A stretch of DNA of 64,000 nucleotides, taken from the NCBI RefSeq assembly GCF_030704535.1, contig NC_081813.1, positions 6,476,501 through 6,540,500 of the forward strand. The letters run 5' to 3'. Positions 1 through 11,307 of this stretch are shown here, in pieces; positions within the stretch are counted from its first letter, which is position 1; each line of letters opens with the position of its first letter. This stretch comes from Vitis vinifera. Its lineage: Eukaryota; Streptophyta; Magnoliopsida; Vitales; Vitaceae. Position numbers and translations under genes: made by a program. The notes under the pieces are model-generated. The model was not told where the DNA came from and did no database searches. It was given only the letters and a program-made list of their open reading frames with translations.

Positions 1-1560
1 TAACATTTTAATAATAATTTACTTTGATTCTTCTTTTTTTTTTTTGTTATTTTTCTTCTTAATTTTTTTTAGAGATATAAAAAGGCTATGGATCACTTCA
101 AAGAAAAAAAAAATATTTTCATAAATTATATTAGTAATTATTATAATTCTAAACATAATCTATTATAACATTTTTGCTTTTTAAAACACCATATATTTAT
201 AAGACCAAAAGAGACTATTTATAAATATATATATCTTGTTTAAAGTATAAAATATTTAATCAAGTATTTTTTATATAATCTTGAAATTTTTTTAAAAGAA
301 TAAAAACTCAAAATAAAAACTTGTCCCAAAACTTCTTGTTTTATACTTGGAAACTTTAAACCAATTATCAAATTTTAAATAATTAATCTTTTATAACATT
401 TTTACTTCTTATATAAAACACTAGATATCTATGAAATTAGAAGAAATTGATTTCTTTATATTTATCTTATTTAAAATTGAATAATATTTAATTAAGTATT
501 TATCAAGAAATCTTCAAAATTTTGAAAATAATAAAAATTAAAAAAAAAAAACTATCCCAAAATTTTTTTACTTCGTAATTGGAAAATATTTAAAGAATTG
601 ATAAGTAATATTATAAAATATTAAATGGAAACAAAAATAAAAAAGAAATAAGAATAAAAAACTTTCCTAAACTTTCCACAAAAATCCTTCATCTTGCTTT
701 TCCTTAAATAACATCTCCATTATTTCAAACCAATCGCCATATTCATCCTACCATCAACTACTGTTATTGCTGATTGTGGACTACTTCTATTGGTCGTTTG
801 TTGTCATGGTCCCTTAGTGCTCTATAACATTGCAAAAAATGCAAATCAGGTATGTTATCACCATTTTATATTTTTATTTTATTTATTTTTAGGATTTCTT
901 GCTTATTAATTAATTAGATACAGAAAAATATTCTATGGGCTTTTTGTTGTATTTTGAGTTATGTAATAGGAATTATTTGTGACCTATCATTAATGAATTC
1001 ATAGATGTTGCTATCAACTTACCACCAATTATTCAACCCTAACCAATATTTACGAGAGTGAGATCTTGATTATACATCATAATATTTATCATTAAAGCTA
1101 TAATATACACACAAATTTATATATTATTCTTTTAAGGGAATTCAATTAGCGAAAATGAAATAAAGAAAATTAAATTAATATCATTTATGTGATATATTTT
1201 CTTTATATGGTTATAGATGAAATGAAAAATATAAAGTTTTGTTCTTTTATTATTGTAGTTATAGTTCAATATATAAGTATATTTAGAAACCCACTTTGTA
1301 AATTATTTAAAACATTAAACCAATTTTCCTTTAGAATTGGTAATAAGTGTAAAAAATGAATAAAGTTAAAAGTGTAAATAATGAATAAGGTTGTTTAAAA
1401 TGTGCATATAGAAACATATAGGTCAAAATATATGATCAACCATGACTAGCTATCCTTCTATGTAAGTTAATTTATTTATCTTGGATATTGAGCCAATTGT
1501 TAGGTAAAATATAAAATATTATATTTAGTTTATAAAGTAGTGAATAATGAAATTCATATT
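1..1560. other. AT-rich intergenic DNA
   Basis: Very AT-rich sequence with many A and T runs and no open frame, RNA gene or transposon domain that I can recognise. Confidence 0.5.
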
Positions 1561-2670
1561 TTAAGATTAGAGTAAAATAAAATTTTGTATCATTTTTACC
1601 TCAACTATATTATTTTGATATTTATATTAAATATTGACACTAATTTTGAAAATTGTGGATTTGAGGAAAAAACTTCACTTTTTCAACAAGGTTATTTGTA
1701 TCAAATTACAATAAAAAACTATTTAATTATTATTTATTGGCATAAATAAAAAATTATTTATTGAATAAAAATTAATTTATCACCATAATTTTTGGTATTT
1801 TAATACTCCTATAATTTGGGCTTGGAAAAAATTTACCTTTTATTCCTTATTTTATATATATTTTTTATTTATGTATTGATTTTTATGAGAAAATAATTCA
1901 TAGATATATTTCCTACTTATGAAATCAAGATATATAACATAGATTCATAATATAGTTTAGACATTTCAAAAGTTAAGATTAGATTAAAATAAAATTTTGT
2001 ATCATTTTTACCTCAACTATATTATTTTGACATTTATATTAAATATTGACACTAATTTTGAAAATTGTAGATTTGAGGAAAAAACTTCATTTTTTCAAAG
2101 AGGTTATTTGTATCCAATAAGAATAAAAAACTATTTAATTATTATTTATTGGCATAAATAAAAAAATTACTTATTAAATAAAAATTAATTTATCACTAGC
2201 TTGTTTGACATTTTAATACTCCTATAATTTGGCCTTGACAAAAATTTATGTTTTATTCCTTATTTTATATTTTTTTTATTTATGTATTGATTTTTATGAG
2301 AAAATAATTCATAGATATATTTCCTACTTATGAATTCAAGATATATAATATAGATTGATGACATGGTTTAGACATTTCAAAAGTTAATATTAGAGTAAAA
2401 TAAAATTTTGTATCATTTTTACCTCGACTATATTATTTTGACATTTATATTAAATATTGACACTAATTTTGAAAATTGTAGATTTGAGGAAAAAACTTCA
2501 CTTTTTCAAAGAGGTTATTTGTATCAAATAACAATAAAAAACTATTTAATTATTATTTATTAGCATAAATAAAAAAAATATTTATTGAATAAAAATTAAT
2601 TTATCACTAGCTTGTTTGGCATTTTAATATTCTTATAATTTGGGGTTGACAAAATTTACATTTTATTCCT

Positions 2671-2718
<48 letters not shown>

Positions 2719-2893
2719 TATGTATTGATTTTTATGAGAAAATAATTCGTAGATATATTTCCTACTTATGAATTCAAGATATATAACATAGATTGATGGT
2801 ATAGTTTAGACATTTCAAAAGTTAATATTAGAGTAAAATAAAATTTTGTATCATTTTTACTTCAACTATATTATTTTGACATTTATATTAAAC
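1561..2893. repeat. Tandem repeat, unit about 412 bp, three full copies plus a partial fourth
   Basis: Units begin at 1561, 1973, 2384 and 2822, each opening with a TTAAGATT- or TTAATATT-like sequence followed by the same AT-rich text. The third unit is longer (438 bp) because it contains an expanded TA run. The fourth stops after about 70 bp at 2893. Copies differ by scattered substitutions. Nothing in the unit is coding. The nature of the unit (satellite-like or a duplicated transposon fragment) is unknown. Confidence 0.85.
2674..2714. repeat. (TA)n microsatellite
   Basis: An uninterrupted alternating TA tract of about 41 bp inside the third unit of the 412-bp tandem repeat. It accounts for that unit's extra length. 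Confidence 0.95.
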
Positions 2894-3276
2894 ATTTCAT
2901 CCATGATCATGTACTTTGTTGTTGTGGGACGTTCAAACATTGCCCAAGACAACATTTCAATATTGTTTAAGAGGGTGTTCAAACATGTTCCCTAGTGTTC
3001 AAACATCCCCCATGGGGTGCTCAAAAGTTGGAGCTTCTTTTTTGTTGTATTTCATTTTGTTCTTAGTAATTTAGATATATATATATATATATATTGTAAT
3101 TTTATTGATAATTTGACTCTAAATATCTATCCTAGGTTTTAAGTAGATATAAATATGAGATGTTTTTGAGTTGAAACCAAAGGAACATGAACATAGCCAT
3201 CCTTGCGGACCTAGTACTCCACCTATCAAATTTTCTAAAGCAATCTTGAAAGAACTCTATGGAAAAAAGGGTGTTC
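2894..3276. other. Short unique tract before the first Copia element
   Basis: Includes a small TA run near 3077-3094. A short unrecognised open stretch runs up to the Copia target site at about 3175-3280 (reading includes HSHPCGPSTPP). It resumes as flanking DNA after 8041. I cannot assign it to a family. Confidence 0.35.
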
Positions 3277-3281
3277 ATGTC

Positions 3282-3488
3282 TTTCGAGCTGTAAATAGAA
3301 TAGGAGAATTATTTTCCTATTATGTTAGTTTCCTATTTCTGTAAATAGATAGTTTTATGATTTAGGAATAAGTTAGTTTCCTATTGTGTCTCTTGTTTCC
3401 TATTTCTTCTCTTGTAATCTCCTATATAAACTGTGTATAGTCAATCTAATATACAAAATTTATTATTTTCATCCCATATTTCATGTCA
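3282..3488 (+). repeat. 5' LTR of decayed Copia element
   Basis: Aligns with 7833-8036 over its whole length. It contains a TATA-like stretch (CCTATATAAAC, near 3421-3431). It begins TTTCGAGCT where the 3' copy begins TGTTGAGCT, so the canonical TG start has mutated here. Confidence 0.9.
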
Positions 3489-3500
3489 TGGTATCAGAGC
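3489..3500 (+). other. Primer-binding site (initiator tRNA-Met)
   Basis: TGGTATCAGAGC directly follows the 5' LTR. It is the usual Copia minus-strand primer site, complementary to the 3' end of initiator tRNA-Met. Confidence 0.9.
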
Positions 3501-3658
3501 TATAGGTTTTTAAGACCTAGGCATCATTTTGGCCTCCATCGCCATTTTTCTGGCCTTCATAGCTAGATTTTTTTTATTCATGTGTTCTTTTACCAGCCTT
3601 CATTGCTGCTGGTTTTTTTGTTTCGCGATCTGCTTTAATTCCCAAGAGATCAGGTTTT

Positions 3659-4540
3659 TTGTGGAAGATGTTAGAGGTTGTAGAGATGACTACTACAACA
3701 CAATCGGAGGAGATTGTTCGATCTCAACAACCCAGAGAATTGCAAAACATTCAGGCTACGTATAGGCTGGATGGAAAAAATTACCTTAAATGGTCTCAAC
3801 TTGTTCGCACTATGCTGAAAGGGAAAGGGAAGATCAACCATCTTATGGGTACAGGGCCGAAACCAGGAGATCCCTATTTTGAAGCATGGGATGAAGAAAA
3901 TTCTATGATTATGGTGTGACTGTGGAATTCTATGACTCCTAAGATTAGCGACACATGTATGTTCTTGGCTATGGCTAAGGATATTTGGGACGCAATCCAA
4001 CAGATGTATTCAAAAGCTAGAGATGCGGCTCAAGTATATGAGGTTAAGGTGAAGACGATTGCTGTAAAACAGGGAAGTAAAATAGTTACTGAATATGCCA
4101 ATCAATTGAAAGCTTTATGGCAAGAACTTGATCATTATAGGGTGATAAAAACTAAATGATCTGAGGATGCCGCTATTCTAAAGGATTTCATTGAACAAGA
4201 TAGAGTCTATGATTTTCTTGTTGGGCTTAACCTAGAATTTGATAAAGTGAGAATCTAGATTCTTGGCAAGCAGGAGGTTCCATGCTTTAATGAGGTGGTG
4301 GCACTAATTCGAGGTGAAGAAAGCCAAAGGAGTGTTATGCTTGAACCACAAACCTTGGATGGATCAGTCCTAGTTGCATAAACGGAATATTCAGAGCAAG
4401 GAAAGAATGATATGCCTAAACACTTAGGTAGAGACAATCAGTGGAAAGAGAACAAGGACAATCTCTGGTGCATCTTTTGCAAGAAACCAAGGCACACAAA
4501 AGAGAAGTGTTGGAAGCTGAATGGTAAACCACTAAGTCGT
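3659..4540 (+). pseudogene. Degenerate Copia gag
   Basis: Translation gives a UBN2/gag-like sequence (YLKWSQLVRTMLKGKGKI, then WDAIQQMYSKARDAAQVYEV). It ends near 4470-4515 in a CX2CX4HX4C zinc knuckle reading CIFCKKPRHTKEKC. Stops at 3919, 4157, 4256 and 4379 break the frame. The knuckle shows the nucleic-acid-binding domain; the stops show that no full Gag can be made. Confidence 0.85.
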
Positions 4541-4759
4541 GAATGGGGAAATCGTGGAGGGCAACAAAGGAAGCACACATGGTAGAGCAACCCAAAACTG
4601 AGGAAAATTCAACAACAGACGGGTTCAATAGTGAAGAAATGGTGAAACTGAGAAGCTTGTTGGGATCCCTTGACAAACCTACTGGAACTTGTTTTTTTGG
4701 CTCTTTCAGGTACACCTTCACTCTCTTTTTGCATAAATGCCTCACACAGGGTTTATGAT

Positions 4760-7700
4760 GATTCTTGGATAATAGACTCTAGTGCCACATACCATATGAC
4801 CTCCAAATCTCAACTTTTCCATACCTATACCCCAAACCCAAGTAATAAAAAAAATTGCAGTGGCCAATGGCTCTTTAGCTACCGTTGTAGGTTTCGAAGA
4901 CATATACATCACACCTACCCTTATTCTTAAAAATGTCCTCCATGTACCAAAATTGTCGGCCAACCTTGTTTCTATTGAAAAGCTTACCTATGATCTTAAA
5001 TGTTATGCTATTTTTTCCCTTCTTATTGTGTTTTTCAAGAACAAGGCTCTGAGAGGAGGATTGGACTTGCTAAGGAAATGAGCTGTCTTTACCACCTTGA
5101 ATCATCTCAGAAAACTAGTAATAATTTGTGGTTGTCTTTTCTCAGTTCCTCAAATAAAGATACCATTTGGTTGTATCACATATGTCTTGGTCATCCATTT
5201 TTTAGGGTTTTAAAGGTCATGTTTCCTCATTTGTTCCAAGGATTAGATATTTCCGAGTTTCATTGTGAAACTTGTGAATTGGCAAAACATACTTATGTAT
5301 ATTTTCCTATTAGCAATAAAAGAAGTTATCATTCTTTTCATTTGATTCATAGTGACATATGGGGTCCTTCGACTATACCTAATGTTTTTGGGGCTCGTTG
5401 ATTTGTATCCTTAATTGATGACTGCACTTGGGTTACATGGATCTTTCTTCTTAAACAAAAATCTGATGTTAGCATTGTTATACCTAATTTCCACTCAATG
5501 GTTCAAAACCAATTTGGGGTTAAAATAAAATGCTTTAGGACAAACAATGCTAGAGATTACTTCAACCAGATTTTGTCACCCTATTTTCAATCACAGGGCA
5601 TTCTCCATGACTCATCATGTGTTAACACACCCCAACAAAATGGGGTAGCCAAGAGGAAAAATGGGCATTTACTCAACACAACCCGAGTCTTACTCTTTCA
5701 AGGGAATGTTCCTAAGTCCTATTGGGAGGAAGCTATTCTTACTGCCGCATACATGATAGATAGAATTCCCTCACGAGTGTTAGACAACAAAAGCCCCATA
5801 GAGATACTTAAGAGTTTCTATCCACACTTCAAAACCTCAAATGGGCTTACTCCTAGGGTATTTGGGTGCACTACATTTGTTCATGTCCATAGCTAACATA
5901 GAGACAAGCTAGACCCTCGAGCATAACATGTGTCTTCCTTGGTTACTCATTCACTAAAAAAGGATACAAGTGTTATAATCCCTCAGCCAGAAAATTTTAC
6001 ATCTCTACAGATGTCACTTTCACAGAAAATAAACATTTTTTTTCCCCAAGTCCTCTCTTCAGGGGGAGATTTCAATGATGGAAGATAGTCCTTGTGAGTC
6101 CTTTGAACCTCTTGATCTTCCTCATGTTTCAACCCATGGTAATGAAGAACTTGTGTCATCCTCTGTTCTAGCCAGTGTCACTCGCAATTTTTCCACAGTT
6201 TCCTAAGGTGTATTCAAGGGAAAAGACCATTTCAGAACAAAAGCAAGTCCAAGAATCCAACTCAGACCCTAGGAATGAAATCACGGTAAGATCAGACCCA
6301 CTTTTACATACACAACCCGGTGAAACTTCCACTAACTCAACATGCAATCTATACCTAGACCTTCCCATTGCTGTCAGAAAAGGCACCAGATAATGCCTAA
6401 CCGACCACTCTATCCACTATCACACTATGCGTTTCTTAAGCACCTATCACCAGCCCACAAGAATTTTATTGTGAGTCTAAACACCACTATCATCCCTAAC
6501 ACTATTTCTGAGGCATTGAAAAAAAGAGAATGGAAAGATGCTATGAGAGAGGTGATGAGTGCATTAGAAAAGAATAAAACATGGGAGATTGTTGAAATAC
6601 CGAAAGGGAAAAACATTGTTGATTGAAAGTGGATTGTCACATTGAAATATAAGGCTAATGAATCTCTTGAGAGACATAAAGCAAGATTGGTAGTCAAAGG
6701 GTACACTCAAACTTATGGAGTTGATTATCAGGATACTTTTGCTGCAATTGCAAAAATGAATATTGTAAGAATCCTGCTGTCACTGGCTACCCACTACAAT
6801 TGGCAACTCCTACATTATGATTTTAAGAATGCATTTCTTCATAGTGATTTAGATGAAAAGATTTACATGAACATCCCACCGGGATTTGAGGAAAACACAG
6901 GTAACAAGGTGTGCAAACTGAAAAAGGCCCTTTATGGGCTAAAACAATCTCTTAGGGCTTGGTTTGGGAGATTTTCAAAAGTTATGAAAGAGTTTGGGTA
7001 CAAACAAAGCCAAGGTGACCACACTCTCTTCATTAAGCACTCAGCTGCAAGGGGAGTAACTGCTCTTCTAATCTATGTTGACGACATCATAGTGACTGGA
7101 AATGATGAGAGAGAAAAACATGAAGTGAAACACCAGTGGTGGATAAAAGAATGTACCAGAGGTTGGTTGGTAGGCTCATATACTTTGCTCACACTCGACC
7201 AGACATCGCTTATTCGATGAGTGTGATCAGTCAATTCATGCATGATCCAAGAGAACCTCATCTTCAAGCTGCTTATAGGGTGCTTCATTACTTGAAAGGC
7301 AACCCTGGGAAAGGAATTTTGTTCAAGAAGAACAATACTCTTGCTCTAGAAGCATACACTGACGCTGATTATGTCGGTTCCCTAGTGGATTGAAGATCAA
7401 CTACAGGGTATTGTACTTTTCTTGGAGGTAATTTGGTAACATGGAGAAGTAAAAAACAGAATGTGGTAGCAAGGTCGTCTGCATAATCAGAGTTTAGGGC
7501 CATTGCTCAAGGGTTGTGTGAACTAATTTGGCTAAAGATTATTCTAGATGATTTGAGAATCAAGTGGGATGGTCCTATGAAGCTCTATTATGACAACAAG
7601 TCAGCTATCAATATTGCTCATAACCCTATACAACATGATAGGACAAAACATATTGAGATTGATAGGCATTTCATCAAAGAAAAATTGGAGGAAGGAGTAG

Positions 7701-7825
7701 TGTGTATGTCCTATGTTCTATCAGAACATCAATTAGCTAATATTCTAACAAAAGAGCTGAACAGTTCAATGTTTCACGATCTTGTATTCAAGCTGGGAAT
7801 GGAAGACATCTATTCCTCAACTTGA
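4760..7825 (+). pseudogene. Degenerate Copia pol (protease, integrase, RT, RNase H)
   Basis: Fragments appear in Copia order. A protease-like WIIDSSATYHMTS lies near 4768. The GAG-pre-integrase/zinc region follows at 5150-5290 (HICLGHP, CETCELAKH), then the integrase core at 5300-5896 (LIHSDIWGPS, NTPQQNGVAKRKN). RT lies at 6630-7100 (RLVVKGYTQTYGVDYQDTF, YVDDIIVTGN) and RNase H at 7140-7825 (SHTRPDIAY-like, ADYVGSLVD, DNKSAINIAHNP, LANILTKE). At about 7110-7135 the reading jumps from just after YVDD to the RNase H start. The RT connection region is therefore deleted and the frame shifted. Several stops occur elsewhere. Confidence 0.88.
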
Positions 7826-7832
7826 GGGAGAG

Positions 7833-8036
7833 TGTTGAGCTATAAATAGAATAGGAGAATTATTTTCCTATTATGTTAGTTTCCTATTTTTGTAAATAGA
7901 TAATTTTATGATTTAGGAATAAGTTAATAGGAATAAGTTAGTTTCCTATTATGTCTCTTGTTTCCTATTTCTTCTCTTGTAATCTCCTCAATCTAATATA
8001 CAGAACTTATTATTTTTCATCCCATATTTTGTGTCA
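7833..8036 (+). repeat. 3' LTR of decayed Copia element
   Basis: Starts TGTTGAGCT just after a purine-rich tract and ends GTGTCA before the ATGTC duplication. Relative to the 5' LTR it has a short internal duplication (AATAAGTTA, near 7917-7935). It also lacks about 17 bp that hold the TATA-like stretch of the 5' LTR. Confidence 0.9.
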
Positions 8037-8041
8037 ATGTC

Positions 8042-8593
8042 TATTAGCCTCGACATGGAGTTTAATTGTCCACTAAGGCCCTTAGGGTGCTATATTGAGG
8101 ACATGAGAGACTAGTATAGGTGTTGACCACTATAAGATCTTGAAAAGTAGGTGTGTCAAAATAAAGTAAAATTGCCTACATTCTTTCCATATTTAATAGA
8201 TTTGTTTGCGGTTATTTGATTGGTGGTTTTTTTTTTTTTAAATATCTATGTAGTTTTTTGAAAAACTTTATAGATGGGTTTTGTATGTTATATTTGGAAT
8301 TCTTGTGCAGGGTTGATTGACTTTTTACTTTTACTGAAATCATTGAGATTAAATTATCAAAATTTGAAAAAAAAGAAAAAGAAAAAAGAGAACTAAAACT
8401 TGGGATACATAGAGCTTGGACTACATATTCAATTTTAATTATGCTTAAGATATTAAACTCGTGCTTTCGGATATAATTGCCTCACCATTGTTAGATATTT
8501 CCTCAGATTCTTTTCACTTAGGAAAAGCAATATTTTCCGTACTACATTGCAAACCGTATACCGCTAATGATTCAGTACATCAAACGCCACTCA
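8042..8593. other. Intergenic DNA between Copia element and UGT gene
   Basis: AT-rich sequence. It contains the 3' flank of the minus-strand UGT gene; no other feature is seen. Confidence 0.5.
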
Positions 8594-9988
8594 TTAATAA
8601 CCTTGCATAACCTCATCCACAAAATTCTTGAGATTCTTGTGCGAAGATCCACCTTCCTTCAGTGCTTCCTTGGCCAAAATTTTCCATTTCTTGGCATTCT
8701 TTCTCATTTCTTGGCCCTTCTCTCCGTCTCCCATAACCAATTCCAATCACCTCTTTAACTCATCACTCGTTACTATCTCTTCTTCATTCACCATCAGACG
8801 AACCCCTGTCTTCCACACATCTTTGATCAGTTTAGTGTTTGTCCCTTGATCTGCCCATTGAGGAAATGCAATCATAGGCACCCCAGAAGCTAAGCTCTCT
8901 ATGGAAGAATTCCACCCACAATGTGTGACAAAACATCCAAGTGATGGATGTGACAGAACCTCCATCTGAGAGCACCATTGTATTAGCATCCCTTGTTTTT
9001 CCAACTCTTCTTGGCAGCTCAGTTTGTCTTCTTCTTTATTTTCTTCTCCATTTTCCTTTGCTCTTATGAGCCACAAGAAAGGTCTTCCGCTTTCTAACAA
9101 CCCGCGAGCAATCTCCTCCATTTGTTGCATCGAGAACATGGAAATGCTTCCAAATGACACATAAACAACAGTAGATTCAGGCTTGGACTTGAGCCATTCC
9201 ATGTAGTCTCTTGAGCCATCCGAAAGATCACCTCCCGATGGAGTATCAGACGCATCTTTTCCATCAGAGAAACCAGATGGAACAAGGGGTCCAACAGCCG
9301 TTAATTTAAGCTTTTCCACAGCTCGCAGTGCCTCAGGTTCTAATGCATCAAAGGTGTTTACCAGTGCTTTCGGGTTTTCTTCCTGTTCAAGAATCTCTAG
9401 GTGCTTTTGGAAGGCTGCAAGTGCATGATTTTCTTGATTTTGATCTGAGCCAACAAAAAAGGACGGGAGGTCCTGCCTAGAGAGCGAAGGCAGGCCTGGT
9501 AATTCAATGGAAAAGGAAGGGTCACTGCTCTTGCTCCTAATGAGATCTCCAAAGCCATTGAAGTAATAGTAGTAGATATCCAAAACGGTGGCAGGTTGAA
9601 TCCAAAGAAATGCAGATGGAATATTAAAGCTTCGTGCCAGCTCCGCCGCCCCAGGAATTACGATAGAGTAGATCAAACAACTGATGGGGCGACCTTCATT
9701 AGCACTGGCCATGATGAGCTCACTCAGATTTTCAGAGGCAAGACGCTGGAACACCGGCAAGTCGTTAGGACCCCGCTTCACACCCTCCTCCTGACCATCG
9801 GAGAATGTGGAAAACCTCAATCCATCCACGGTTGGGTTTTTTACTAAGCGGCTCTTGGCGTGGATGGTAGTGGCAAATGTGACATCCGCACCAACACCTA
9901 TGAGGCGCTTAGCTAATTCTAGGGCTGGATTGATGTGGCCTTGTGCTGGAAAAGTTATAATGAGGAAATGGGGGTGAGGATTCGCCAT
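8594..9988 (-). pseudogene. UDP-glycosyltransferase, UGT75-like, with one in-frame premature stop
   Basis: Single-exon family-1 glycosyltransferase, expected to move a sugar from UDP-glucose to a small acceptor such as a phenolic, hormone or apocarotenoid in the cytosol. It starts MANPHPHFLIITFPAQGHIN, with the catalytic-type His in AQGHINPAL. The 44-residue PSPG donor box is complete: it opens WCSQMEVLSH at about residue 340, continues FVTHCGWNS and ends QWADQ, the Q that usually favours UDP-glucose. A TGA at 8747-8749 ends the frame after 413 residues. The same frame then continues for 50 good codons (LELVMGDGE, then [10 protein letters not shown]) to a natural TAA at 8594-8596. Full length would be about 464 residues, the family norm. 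Only one lesion is visible, so this is a recent null allele, a polymorphism or a sequence error. The UGT75 placement is from recall of family sequences. Confidence 0.85.
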
Positions 9989-10124
9989 TGTAGCAGAGGG
10001 AAAATTGGGTGTCTCAGGTGGAAAGTGAAGTAATGAAATAAGGTAAGTAACAAGATCTGTAATACTGGACTATTCGAGGTTAGAACTTAGGATTCAATGT
10101 CCGGATTTGCATTGGAGGTGATGC

Positions 10125-10132
10125 TTAAATAA
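10125..10132 (-). promoter_or_regulatory. Possible TATA box of the UGT gene
   Basis: The minus strand reads TTATTTAA about 137 bp upstream of the UGT start codon, in otherwise mixed sequence. Spacing is plausible for a plant core promoter, but the match is weak. Confidence 0.3.
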
Positions 10133-10139
10133 GGAGACA

Positions 10140-11228
10140 GGGAACACAATAATATTCAAGTGGAAAAAAGAAATAATGTTCATATCCACCACAAATTTGG
10201 TGGGTGAAGTGTGTTGAAATCCCTAACCTCCATTCACAGCACTTATAGAAATGTGGGGGTTCACCCATTCACCCAACAATCAATGCACAAAACCTTGTAG
10301 GTTAGCACGTGAACAATATAAGAATGGTGGGAAGAGTATGGGCACAATGTGGGGTTCCATTTATTTTGGTTGTTGCATGAAGTGAGATGGGAAAATTGAC
10401 TTTTTCACCATAAGTTTTGAGTAAATTGTTTGCTCATACGAAGACAGTGATGTGATTCGACTGTTGTTATGAAGGAATTAGTACCTAGCCACTACCTAGA
10501 AAAAAGAGATGCTATGTATATACTTTGACTTTGGAGATCTTTCCTAATGTTCAAACCAGTGATGAATTCTTGTTCTAAAGTCAAGGGAAATGTCTCCAAA
10601 CATGCATCTCAAAAGGTGAAAAAAAAATAAAAAATTAGCATATATACAAATAACACAAGGTCAAACAAGTGAATTCAATGGAGATAAGATAGCTATGCAT
10701 CCTTACAACTCAGTTTCAGGTTCAAAATTACTCGAAAAAGTCTCCAAGTAACAAGGAGTTAAAAAAGAAATTTAAACCTTCAACTTTAATGCAAATATAT
10801 CACCCATCATCGATGAGTAGTTTTTTTTTTTTTTTCAGAAAGTAGTTTGAACGAATTGGCTATCCTACTCAACCAATTATAATCTTAAAATAGTATAGTG
10901 TGATAGCAAGTGAATTTGAGATTCAAAAGATTTGAAACATTTAATATTATACTATTCATTCAAAAATATGTAAGGACATTCCTTTCTCAATTCAACCCAT
11001 AAAATACTTATCAACTCAAATCAAATTAACATTGTACCTAAAATCCAATGATGAAAATATTGATAATATGGATATATCGGTATTTCGATTTTACGGATAT
11101 ATTAGAGATATATCGACAAATATTTTGAATTTTTTTTTATAGGTCTAAAATTGATTAAAACTTATGAAAATATTGAGAAAAACTCTAAAAATGATATAAT
11201 AAACAATAATAAACATTTTAAAGTTGTT

Positions 11229-11307
<79 letters not shown>

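Larger units (their letters stand above)
3282..8036 (+). mobile_element. Ty1/Copia LTR retrotransposon, decayed, with 5-bp target duplication
   Basis: A 4.75-kb element with a 207-bp 5' LTR (3282-3488), a primer-binding site matching initiator tRNA-Met (3489-3500), degenerate gag and pol, a purine-rich tract (7821-7832) and a 204-bp 3' LTR (7833-8036). The 5-bp duplication ATGTC flanks it at 3277-3281 and 8037-8041. The order gag, integrase, RT, RNase H places it in Copia. Many stops, frameshifts and an internal deletion between RT and RNase H make it non-autonomous. The LTRs differ by several indels, so the insertion is old compared with the element at 42-49 kb. Confidence 0.93.

Noticed and set aside
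9596..9847. Plus-strand open frame in the UGT gene
   Set aside because: Antisense shadow of the glycosyltransferase coding region.
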